NCBI GenBank assembly: GCA_017745015.1
Contig: JAGIAF010000121.1
Coordinates: 1-5,328 of the forward strand
Reading direction: 5' to 3'
Source: Bdellovibrio sp.
Lineage (GTDB): Bacteria > Bdellovibrionota > Bdellovibrionia > Bdellovibrionales > Bdellovibrionaceae
DNA length: 5,328 nt
The translations under genes and the position numbers were made by a program. The notes under the pieces were generated by a model that saw nothing but the letters and a program-made list of their open reading frames with translations, was not told where the DNA came from and did no database searches. Each line of letters begins with the position of its first letter. Position 1 is the first letter of the stretch. Below, one piece after another: positions 1 through 5,328 of this stretch.

Positions 1-1379
1 CTTCCAATGAGCGCGATATGCTCAGAGCTTCTTATGAAGGTACGATCAATAAGCAAAAGCAAATCAATGAGTCTCAAAAAGAAAATCTCACAGGACAATT
101 GAATAGTGAAATCGTAGATCGTGACAACCGTTTCCAAGAGATGTCTGAGCAGAATCGCGTGCGCGCGCAGAAGTCTGTTCATGAAAATGCTCGTAAATTG
201 AATGATGCCCACGACAAAGAAAAAAGAGCTCTTTTGCAAAGTCATGAAGACACCCTGATGACTAAAAATCGTGCGACCAATGAAATGAGAAAGTCTTATG
301 AGTCTCGTTTACGTGAAAGCGAACGTCTGCGTGGTTCTGACAATGCTCGTTGGGCACAAAAGCTTGCTGACACTGTAGAGAATGATCGTTCACAGTACTC
401 CGACAATATCGAAATGAAGCAACAAGTTATGGATGCTGAGCGTAATGCTATGCGTGGCAAGTATCAAAGCACTTTGGAAAAGAAAGTGACTTCTATCGAT
501 GAGCAAAATCAAGACTTTAGAGATTCAGTTAACGAACGTGTAAACAGCCAAGTACGTTCTCGTGATTCGCAAATTCAAAGATTGAGCAGCAAGCTCAATA
601 ACGAAATGTCTAAGAATGAAAAACTGCGTGGTATTGAGCGCCGTAATCTGACTCAAGCCTATGAAACACGCTTAGACTTGGTGAATGATCAGCGCGAGGA
701 CGCAATCGAGCGCATGCGCGATATCACCGATGAGCGTGTCGATAAAATGAATGATCGCAATCAAAAGCTTTTGCGCAATGTTGACCGCGAAAACAAATCG
801 CAAACCAATATGGCAAATGCCCGCCGTCGTGAAGAACGTGAAACTTTGCTTCAGCAGCATAAAGATCAAATCACTCAGGTGAATTCCAATGCGGAAAGCC
901 GCGTGCAAAAGGTTATGGATTTGACCGACAAGAATCAAAAGCGCCTAGGAAAGTACTACGCTGATTCTTTGGATCAAATGGCTGATAACTACACACAACG
1001 CATCGACAGTCAGATTGAAAAGACTTCGGCGGATCAGCTTGCAAACAATAAGGTCATGACGGAGCGTTTCCGTAATTTGGAACAAACTTTCAATGGCCGT
1101 ATGGAACAGATGGTTAAGACTTATGAGGACAAATTAAGTCATCTTAAGGAGTCCCAAGAAAAAGAGCTTAAGCGCGTCGAAGCCATGTATGCGCAGCGTA
1201 TGACTGAGCAAGGCAAAGCTTCTAAGAACGAAAAAGAATCTATGTCTCAGAAGTACGAAGCAAAGATGGCTCAACTCAACGAGTCGCATCAAGATCAACT
1301 TGATAGAATGAATAGACGTCACCAGGAGGATATGCAAAGCTTGTCTACGAAGATGAGTTCATACTCTAGGAAGGCGTAG
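1..1379 (+). CDS. Long hendecad-repeat coiled-coil protein, 5' end missing
   Basis: Partial gene. The frame is open at base 3 (S-N-E-R-D precede the ATG at 18), so that ATG is internal and the true start and any signal peptide lie outside the window. Numbering from the ATG, 453 residues are visible, with no proline, no cysteine and a single tryptophan (W112). The composition is rich in E, K, R, Q, N, D and S, so the chain should be one continuous alpha helix forming a coiled coil. Written in rows of 11, hydrophobic residues concentrate at row positions 2, 6 and 10 (about 26, 24 and 26 of 41 rows), which is the 4-4-3 spacing of hendecad coiled coils. Ten of 12 tyrosines sit at row position 6. 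No enzymatic motif or membrane segment is visible. The stop is 5 nt before the pyruvate kinase start. A cytoskeletal or scaffold role, as for bacterial coiled-coil-rich proteins, is inference only; I do not recognise the family. Confidence 0.85.
   Translation, partial: SNERDMLRASYEGTINKQKQINESQKENLTGQLNSEIVDRDNRFQEMSEQNRVRAQKSVHENARKLNDAHDKEKRALLQSHEDTLMTKNRATNEMRKSYESRLRESERLRGSDNARWAQKLADTVENDRSQYSDNIEMKQQVMDAERNAMRGKYQSTLEKKVTSIDEQNQDFRDSVNERVNSQVRSRDSQIQRLSSKLNNEMSKNEKLRGIERRNLTQAYETRLDLVNDQREDAIERMRDITDERVDKMNDRNQKLLRNVDRENKSQTNMANARRREERETLLQQHKDQITQVNSNAESRVQKVMDLTDKNQKRLGKYYADSLDQMADNYTQRIDSQIEKTSADQLANNKVMTERFRNLEQTFNGRMEQMVKTYEDKLSHLKESQEKELKRVEAMYAQRMTEQGKASKNEKESMSQKYEAKMAQLNESHQDQLDRMNRRHQEDMQSLSTKMSSYSRKA
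1368..1374 (+). promoter_or_regulatory. Ribosome binding site of pyruvate kinase gene
   Basis: AGGAAGG lies 10 nt before the ATG at 1385, inside the last codons of the coiled-coil gene. A ribosome finishing the upstream gene would pass over this site, so the two genes may be translationally coupled. It supports the ATG at 1385 as the start. Confidence 0.6.
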
Positions 1380-1384
1380 ATTCA

Positions 1385-2875
1385 ATGTTAGCAGATCGAC
1401 GAGCGAAAATCGTGGCCACTATCGGGCCAGCTACTCGTGATGAAAAAAATCTAGAAAAAGCAATTAAGGCGGGTATGAATGTGGCTCGCCTTAACTTTTC
1501 CCACGGAAGTCACGAAGACCACTTAAAAGTTGTTCATTCTCTCCGCAAACTATCTAAAGAATTAAAAGCGCCGGTTGCGATCCTGCAAGACTTGCAAGGT
1601 CCGAAAGTGCGCGTGGGTAAATTCGAAAACGGTAAAATTGAAATCAAACCGGGGGAGAAATTTACTTTTACCACGGCTCCAATCTTGGGACGACCGGGAT
1701 TAGTTCCTTCTGATTTTAAAGAATTGCCTCTTGCTTGCGTTCCTGGGACTCGCATCCTTTTGGATGACGGCTTGATGGAAGTAAAAGTAATTGAAGTGCG
1801 TGGCGAAGAAGTCGACGTAGAAGTAATCTATGGGGGCATCTTGAAAGATCGTAAGGGTATGAATCTTCCAGGCGTGAACTTGCCTGTGGATGCCATGACT
1901 CCGAAAGATCTTGAAGACCTCGAGTTTGGTATCGCGAATAAAGTGGATTATATCGCTTTGAGTTTCGTGCGCCATGCTCGTGATATTCGTAAATTGCGTG
2001 AAATTATTGAGTCCCGCGGTTCTCATGCGAAAATCATCGCCAAGATTGAGATGATTGAAGCCATTGAAAATCTTGAAGAGATTTGTCGCTTGAGTGATGC
2101 CGTGATGGTAGCTCGTGGTGACTTGGCTGTTGAGGTTGGTCAAAGTCGTCTTCCAGGTTTCCAAAAACGTATTATTAGTGTTTGTAATCAGTTGGGTCGC
2201 CCGGTTATCACGGCGACGCAAATGCTTGAGAGTATGATTGAGAACCCTCGTCCAACACGTGCAGAGATCACGGATGTGGCCAATGCCGTTTTGGATGGTA
2301 CTGATGCCGTGATGCTTTCTGCAGAATCGGCGAGTGGTAAAAATCCTTTCAAAGCTATTCGCACGATGCATGAGATTATCTGCGAAGTTGAGCGCAACGA
2401 AGAGGAATACTATAAGATCTCTCTTGAAAGCGAATTCTTAAGTACGCCGGCCGCTATTGCAGCCAGCGCATCTTTGAGCGCTTTGAAGTTGAATGCCACA
2501 GCCATCATCTGTCTGACCAGTTCAGGTAAAACAGCTAGAATCATTTCTAGTTTCCGTCCAAAGGCACGAATCATTTCTGTGACCCAGCATTTGGAAGTTC
2601 TTAATTCGATGGAGTTGGCGTGGGGTATTCAAACTCATGCGATCAATCCGTATAAGAATATGGAAGACATCCTGACTCAAGTGGATGAATTGCTTGTGAC
2701 CCATGGTTTGGCAAAAACCGGAGACAAAGTGATCGTGACTCTTGGTCAGCCGATTGCAAGTGGTACAAAAACAAACTCATTGTATGTGCATACAGTGGGC
2801 GCTGAGAACGTTTCAAAGCTTTCAGATGATAAGTTGCCATTGCGCTGTCAGATGGATCCGGACATCGAGTCTTAA
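1385..2875 (+). CDS. pyk: Pyruvate kinase, predicted potassium-independent type
   Basis: Catalyses phosphoenolpyruvate plus ADP to pyruvate plus ATP, the last step of glycolysis, in the cytosol. Full length at 496 residues, slightly longer than typical bacterial enzymes (about 470-480) because of a C-terminal tail from about 473. The N-terminal barrel part has NVARLNFSHG (32-41; R35, N37, S39). The B domain runs from about 73 to 170. Catalytic K220 and metal ligand E222 lie in IIAKIE, and metal ligand D246 in VARGDLAVEVG. T278 is in ATQMLESM and TRAEITDVANAVLDGTDAVM follows. The C-terminal regulatory domain (about 355-472) keeps the phosphate-loop-like TSSGKTA (378-384) and SGTKTNSLYVHTVG (459-472). 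The overall style resembles E. coli PykA more than PykF. The segment D69-L-Q-G-P-K-V-R-V77 gives Leu, Gln, Lys and Val at rabbit positions 113, 114, 117 and 120, the pattern of potassium-independent enzymes. The start is chosen because the family motif begins within a few residues of the ATG. It is probably cotranscribed with the coiled-coil gene. Confidence 0.98.
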   Translation: MLADRRAKIVATIGPATRDEKNLEKAIKAGMNVARLNFSHGSHEDHLKVVHSLRKLSKELKAPVAILQDLQGPKVRVGKFENGKIEIKPGEKFTFTTAPILGRPGLVPSDFKELPLACVPGTRILLDDGLMEVKVIEVRGEEVDVEVIYGGILKDRKGMNLPGVNLPVDAMTPKDLEDLEFGIANKVDYIALSFVRHARDIRKLREIIESRGSHAKIIAKIEMIEAIENLEEICRLSDAVMVARGDLAVEVGQSRLPGFQKRIISVCNQLGRPVITATQMLESMIENPRPTRAEITDVANAVLDGTDAVMLSAESASGKNPFKAIRTMHEIICEVERNEEEYYKISLESEFLSTPAAIAASASLSALKLNATAIICLTSSGKTARIISSFRPKARIISVTQHLEVLNSMELAWGIQTHAINPYKNMEDILTQVDELLVTHGLAKTGDKVIVTLGQPIASGTKTNSLYVHTVGAENVSKLSDDKLPLRCQMDPDIES

Positions 2876-2879
2876 GACT
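2868..2879. repeat. Perfect 12-bp palindrome over the pyk stop codon
   Basis: AGTCTTAAGACT reads the same on both strands. It contains the pyk stop codon TAA (2873-2875) and fills the whole 4-nt gap before the receiver gene's stop codon. It sits directly beside the terminator stem-loop. It may be chance, a protein site, or part of a second small hairpin; nothing in the sequence decides this. Confidence 0.4.
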
Positions 2880-3281
2880 TCAGAGGACTACCCCGTAGTC
2901 CTCTTCAATTTTTGATTTAATCACTTTATAATTCACCGGCTTCGTAAAGTATCCTCGAGCTCCGAGTTCCAGGGATTGCTTTATAATCTTTTGATCACTG
3001 TAAGCGCTCATCATAAAGACTTCCATTTCAGGAAAGGTTTCTTTTATGGTTTGCAGGAGTTCTAGGCCTGTGATGTCGGGCATACTGATGTCAGTCAGAA
3101 CAACGGTGTCACTTGGTGAAGTGCATTCTTGATTCAGGTAATTCAGGCATTTGTCTGCATCTTCAAAATAGTGAAACGAAATGGCGCCATCTTTGATTGC
3201 TTTACGGAATTGTAGTTCGCTGATTTGCCCGACGCTACTTTCATCATCCACAATAATTACATGAAGTGGCGCAATGGTCAT
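2880..3281 (-). CDS. Single-domain response regulator (CheY-like receiver)
   Basis: A stand-alone receiver of 133 residues that accepts a phosphoryl group from a histidine kinase, almost certainly the one encoded just upstream. The acidic pocket is D12-D13 (VIIVDDE) and the phosphoacceptor is D64 in LTDISMPD. The switch residue is S92 (MMSAYSD), the aromatic switch Y111, and the conserved lysine K114 in YFTKP. These are all the residues needed for phosphorylation. There is no output domain: after the final helix only EEDYGVVL remains, and its last seven codons form the terminator of the facing pyk unit. The output must therefore come from protein contact, onward phosphotransfer or phosphate buffering. 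The ATG overlaps the kinase stop codon as ATGA and has a strong Shine-Dalgarno site, which fixes the start. The specific signal and target cannot be read from the sequence. Confidence 0.95.
   Translation of the reverse strand: MTIAPLHVIIVDDESSVGQISELQFRKAIKDGAISFHYFEDADKCLNYLNQECTSPSDTVVLTDISMPDITGLELLQTIKETFPEMEVFMMSAYSDQKIIKQSLELGARGYFTKPVNYKVIKSKIEEDYGVVL
2882..2913 (+). terminator. Rho-independent terminator of the coiled-coil/pyk unit, inside the receiver gene
   Basis: A perfect 10-bp stem, AGAGGACTAC (2882-2891) with GTAGTCCTCT (2895-2904), closes a CCC loop. On the plus strand it is followed by TTCAATTTTT, an interrupted but reasonable U tract. It starts 7 nt after the pyk stop. Read on the minus strand, the hairpin is followed by GAAGTCTT with no U run, so it should stop plus-strand transcripts mainly. 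The stem-loop is also the last seven codons of the minus-strand receiver gene. Confidence 0.8.
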
Positions 3282-4654
3282 GGTCTTACCTCCGGTTCGG
3301 GTGGTGATTCTATATCAGTTTCCACTGTAGATTCTAAATGAGGGAGGTGAATCAGAATTTCTGTGCCTTCGCCTTCTTTGCTTGTCAGGCGGATATCGCC
3401 TCCATTGCGTTCGAATGTTTGTTTGGCAATGGAAAGGCCCAAGCCAGTTCCTTCTCCTGCCGGCTTTGTTGTATAGAATTCATCAAAGACTTTGCGCTGT
3501 AATTTCTCTGGAATTCCAATGCCATTGTCTTTAATGCGAATAGTGAACACATCTTCGGTGGCGATGATTTCAACATTCAGAGTGGGGATGAAGGGCTCTT
3601 GCAGTTGGAATTTTTTCTTAAGGGCATAAAGAGCGTTATCAAATATGTTAATAAAAGCGCGCTCGATACTTGCGGGGTCAATCAGTAACGTCGACATCGC
3701 TCGTGGTATGGTTTCGGAAATTTGCAAGCGTCCTTTAAAATCAGTATCCGCAATTGAGCGAATGCACATATCTAAGGACATATGAACCATATTAGCGATA
3801 TCAACGCTTTCCGTGCTGCCCTCGGTGTCCTGCCGGGCCTGTTTTAGCATATCCATGATGATATTGTTGGCGCGATTGCCGTGGTTATAAATCATATCTG
3901 AAGTTTTTTCGATCAACTCTTTGTCGAGACCCTCATGAAGAGAATCTTTAATAATCTCCGCAGAGTTAATTATAACATTCAGAGGATTTTTTAATTCGTG
4001 AGCTATACCTACGGTGATGCGGCCAATGGTGGCTAACTTTTCTTGAGAAACTAGTTTTCTTTGAGTGCGTTTTAGATTCTCGAAGGCCGTTTTGAGTTCG
4101 CTGGTGCGCTCTTGAATGATGCGCTCAAGATTTTCGTTATTGGAACGCAAAGTGGATTCCAAAGCGGAGCGACGGTATTCGGTTCCGATGCGTGCTGCGA
4201 AGAATTCGACAATGGCGGAGTAAAGTTCCTTGTTGTCGACAGGCTTGTCATCCATGACAACCAAGAGTCCCAAAAGTCCGCCGTCTGATTGTAAAAACGG
4301 AGCCCCAATATAGGAATCTACACTCATATCTTTCAACATCTGATCTTCAGGATAGGAGGCTGCGACTTGGGTTGCTAAGCAAAGCACGCGAGTCCCGCAG
4401 ATGACATTTACACAGGGAGTTCCTTTGAGATCATAAACCACGCTGTTGGCGAACTCTCCGTTAGCCCATAAGACATCGGATTTTATTTTTTCGCGCTCTG
4501 GCTCCACGGCATGGCCAATCATCACGTATTTTACTTCGAGGGTGACCGCCAATATCTTTACGAGTTCTTTGATGAGGTCTTCGCCGAAAAGAAGTTGATC
4601 TATGTTGTAGATCTGATGAAGCAGTTTGATCGCTTTATCTTCTGCAAAGGCCAT
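3278..4654 (-). CDS. Soluble GAF-domain sensor histidine kinase
   Basis: A cytosolic sensor kinase of 458 residues with no membrane segment or signal peptide. Residues about 15-160 form a GAF domain, shown by GTPCVNVICGTRVLC (78-92) and SYIGAPFLQSDGGLLGLLVVMD (about 114-135). A signalling helix follows (about 163-205, with ERTSEL). The dimerisation/phosphotransfer domain has LATIGRITVGIAHELKNPLN, with phosphoacceptor H219. E220 and N223 fit the HExxN pattern that suggests both kinase and phosphatase activity on the partner. The ATPase domain has the N box FINIFDNALYAL (N340), G1 DNGIGIP (376-382), F box FDEFYTTKP (390-398) and G2 GEGTGLGLSI (400-409). An acidic, proline-containing tail (about 441-458) extends past the ATPase fold. 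Three of its four cysteines cluster at 81, 86 and 92 in the GAF domain. The gene overlaps the receiver by 4 nt, so the two form a cognate pair. The GAF ligand is not deducible. Confidence 0.95.
   Translation of the reverse strand: MAFAEDKAIKLLHQIYNIDQLLFGEDLIKELVKILAVTLEVKYVMIGHAVEPEREKIKSDVLWANGEFANSVVYDLKGTPCVNVICGTRVLCLATQVAASYPEDQMLKDMSVDSYIGAPFLQSDGGLLGLLVVMDDKPVDNKELYSAIVEFFAARIGTEYRRSALESTLRSNNENLERIIQERTSELKTAFENLKRTQRKLVSQEKLATIGRITVGIAHELKNPLNVIINSAEIIKDSLHEGLDKELIEKTSDMIYNHGNRANNIIMDMLKQARQDTEGSTESVDIANMVHMSLDMCIRSIADTDFKGRLQISETIPRAMSTLLIDPASIERAFINIFDNALYALKKKFQLQEPFIPTLNVEIIATEDVFTIRIKDNGIGIPEKLQRKVFDEFYTTKPAGEGTGLGLSIAKQTFERNGGDIRLTSKEGEGTEILIHLPHLESTVETDIESPPEPEVRP
3288..3293 (-). 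promoter_or_regulatory. Ribosome binding site of receiver gene
   Basis: GGAGGT on the minus strand lies 6 nt before the receiver ATG and within the last codons of the kinase gene. Together with the ATGA overlap it indicates coupled translation of kinase and receiver. Confidence 0.75.
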
Positions 4655-4660
4655 ATGATT

Positions 4661-4665
4661 CTCCT
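4661..4665 (-). promoter_or_regulatory. Ribosome binding site of histidine kinase gene
   Basis: AGGAG on the minus strand, 6 nt before the ATG at 4654. The spacing is normal and it supports this start over later in-frame methionines. Confidence 0.7.
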
Positions 4666-4674
4666 GGCCTCTTC

Positions 4675-4683
4675 ATTTTATCA
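4675..4683 (-). promoter_or_regulatory. Possible extended -10 promoter of kinase/receiver operon
   Basis: The minus strand reads TGATAAAAT, which fits an extended -10 (TGn then TAAAAT, 5 of 6 matches to TATAAT). At 16-18 nt upstream there is no good -35 box, only the terminator stem of the neighbouring gene. Transcription would begin near 4668, giving a leader of about 14 nt that just includes the ribosome binding site. The call rests on one short motif in the only non-coding gap before the kinase. Confidence 0.35.
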
Positions 4684-4689
4684 CTGGCG

Positions 4690-4722
4690 AAAAAAAGAAG
4701 GGACACTTAGGTGAGAGTCCCT
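4690..4722 (-). terminator. Rho-independent terminator after the unknown minus-strand gene
   Basis: On the minus strand AGGGAC (4722-4717) pairs with GTCCCT (4704-4699). An A-A mismatch and a short inner CT/AG pairing surround a small loop. The run TTCTTTTTT (4698-4690 or so) follows at once. This is a classic stem plus U tract about 30 nt after the stop codon at 4751, and it should insulate the kinase operon from the upstream gene. Confidence 0.8.
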
Positions 4723-4737
4723 GTGGAGTGACATGAG

Positions 4738-4754
4738 ATAAGTACGCGACTTAT
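4738..4754 (-). other. Small hairpin over the stop codon of the unknown gene
   Basis: ATAAGT (4738-4743) pairs with ACTTAT (4749-4754) around a 5-nt loop, ACGCG. The right arm contains the stop codon (TAA on the minus strand, 4753-4751). No U tract follows it directly, so it is not a terminator alone. It precedes the real terminator by about 15 nt and could protect the 3' end or be chance. Confidence 0.35.
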
Positions 4755-5328
4755 TTCAGTTTCTTTTTCAGGTTATTGACTATCGTCCAATTGCGAGCCA
4801 AGGGCTCGACATAAGGAAGTTCAACTAAGATATAGACGCCTTGTTCATCCATGATTTTTTCAGTGAGATATTTTTTCTCAATCAATGGATTCACATCGTC
4901 AGTTTTAATCAAGAACCCCGCTTCTTTAACGGATTCGTTTTGCACGTCATTGAGATTCACTTTGTACAAGCCTTTGTTGTTCGGCTGAACTTTCTTAGCA
5001 AAGAGCAAAATCCCATTGAGGATTTTTGCTTCGGACTCACTCATTGGTGGCAAGCGATCTTTATCTTGTTTGAAGAGCCATTCATTGTACCAATCAACAA
5101 ATGAGAAAAGATCTGCGGCACGCAAATTGGTTATTTTCTGAGTGCCATCGCCCCGGTCTTCCTGCGTGACGAACTCGAGCTCCGTCAGAACATTTACGAT
5201 AGATTGCATTTTATTCGTAGCTTCTTGGAAAATTTGAATCGTGTAGTTGCGAAGAAGAACAGAGGAAATACTCACGCCATTGCCATCGGGTTTTCCGTAT
5301 TTGTTGCAAACGAAATTTAAGATAGAAA
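4751..5328 (-). CDS. Unknown protein with possible tandem winged-helix-like segments, 5' end missing
   Basis: Partial gene. The frame continues without a stop past the right edge, with 17 further full codons beyond the GTG at 5275 (including FVCNKYGKPDGNG), so that GTG is not the likely start. About 191 residues are visible, with no signal peptide or membrane segment. Numbering from the GTG, residues about 12-50 look like a helix-turn-helix plus wing: IVNVLTELEFVTQEDRGDG, with a short basic-acidic turn and a following strand. Residues about 115-152 repeat the pattern: VNPLIEKKYLTEK followed by EQGVYILVEL. The two segments share VNxLxExx[FY][VL]T[QE], 101 residues apart. The protein ends with a lysine-rich helix (NNLKKKLK). 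DNA binding is a guess from these patterns; I do not recognise a family. It is followed by its own terminator and seems to be transcribed separately from the kinase operon. Confidence 0.8.
   Translation of the reverse strand, partial: SILNFVCNKYGKPDGNGVSISSVLLRNYTIQIFQEATNKMQSIVNVLTELEFVTQEDRGDGTQKITNLRAADLFSFVDWYNEWLFKQDKDRLPPMSESEAKILNGILLFAKKVQPNNKGLYKVNLNDVQNESVKEAGFLIKTDDVNPLIEKKYLTEKIMDEQGVYILVELPYVEPLARNWTIVNNLKKKLK

Noticed and set aside
18..20. ATG at 18 as the start of the coiled-coil gene
   Set aside because: The frame is open upstream to base 3, the upstream residues (S-N-E-R-D) have the same composition, and the preceding bases show no Shine-Dalgarno site.
672..938. Open frame antisense to the coiled-coil gene that looks like a small membrane protein
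   Set aside because: Its hydrophobic look comes from the complement of Glu, Lys and Asp codons of the coiled coil. There is no separate ribosome binding site or gap for it.
18..1379. Similarity of the 11-residue repeats to LEA-type desiccation proteins
   Set aside because: LEA group 3 repeats are alanine- and lysine-rich with few large hydrophobics. Here the repeated positions hold L, M, V, I and Y, as in a packed coiled-coil core.
1700..2371. 223-codon open frame antisense to pyruvate kinase
   Set aside because: It lies wholly inside a clear pyk gene, has a low-complexity H/T/N-rich translation with no family motif, and arises from the codon pattern of the real gene.
4511..4714. 67-codon plus-strand frame opposite the kinase start
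   Set aside because: It overlaps the well-supported GAF coding region and the kinase ribosome binding site, and its translation matches nothing recognisable.
4841..5104. 87-codon plus-strand frame opposite the unknown minus-strand gene
   Set aside because: It is a shadow of the longer minus-strand frame, which has a terminator placed properly after its stop; the plus frame has none.
5273..5275. GTG as the start of the unknown minus-strand gene
   Set aside because: The frame stays open for 17 more codons to the window edge with protein-like content, and no ribosome binding site is seen at a suitable distance.

Overview
The window holds five protein genes in two blocks that face each other. 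The reading style (dense packing, 4-nt overlaps, Shine-Dalgarno sites of the GGAGG type, mid-range GC) is bacterial. My best guess is a Bdellovibrio-like or other delta-type proteobacterium, because of the PykA-style pyruvate kinase, the soluble GAF histidine kinase with a lone receiver, and the very long coiled-coil protein. No rRNA or marker gene is present to prove this.

Plus strand, 1-2913: the 3' part of a gene for a proline-free, cysteine-free coiled-coil protein is followed after 5 nt by a complete pyruvate kinase gene. The pair looks like one transcription unit and ends at a strong stem-loop at 2882-2904. The coiled-coil gene is cut by the left edge: its frame is already open at base 3, so the ATG at 18 is internal. 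Laid out in rows of 11 residues, its visible 453 residues keep one hendecad register almost throughout, and 10 of its 12 tyrosines fall in the same column. This is the most unusual thing in the window. The pyruvate kinase carries the residues linked to potassium-independent enzymes.

Minus strand, 4654-2880: a soluble GAF-HisKA-HATPase histidine kinase overlaps a single-domain CheY-like receiver by ATGA. They form a two-gene phosphorelay operon with no DNA-binding output of its own. The receiver's last seven codons are also the stem-loop that ends the pyruvate kinase transcript, because the two blocks converge with only 4 nt between stop codons.

Minus strand, 5328-4751: the 3' part of a gene of unknown function, cut by the right edge, whose protein may contain two related winged-helix-like segments. 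It ends at a good rho-independent terminator (4722-4690), which separates it from the kinase operon. A weak extended -10 promoter for the kinase follows directly.

There is no gene-free stretch longer than about 100 bases. I saw no tRNA, rRNA, CRISPR array, insertion sequence or phage gene.
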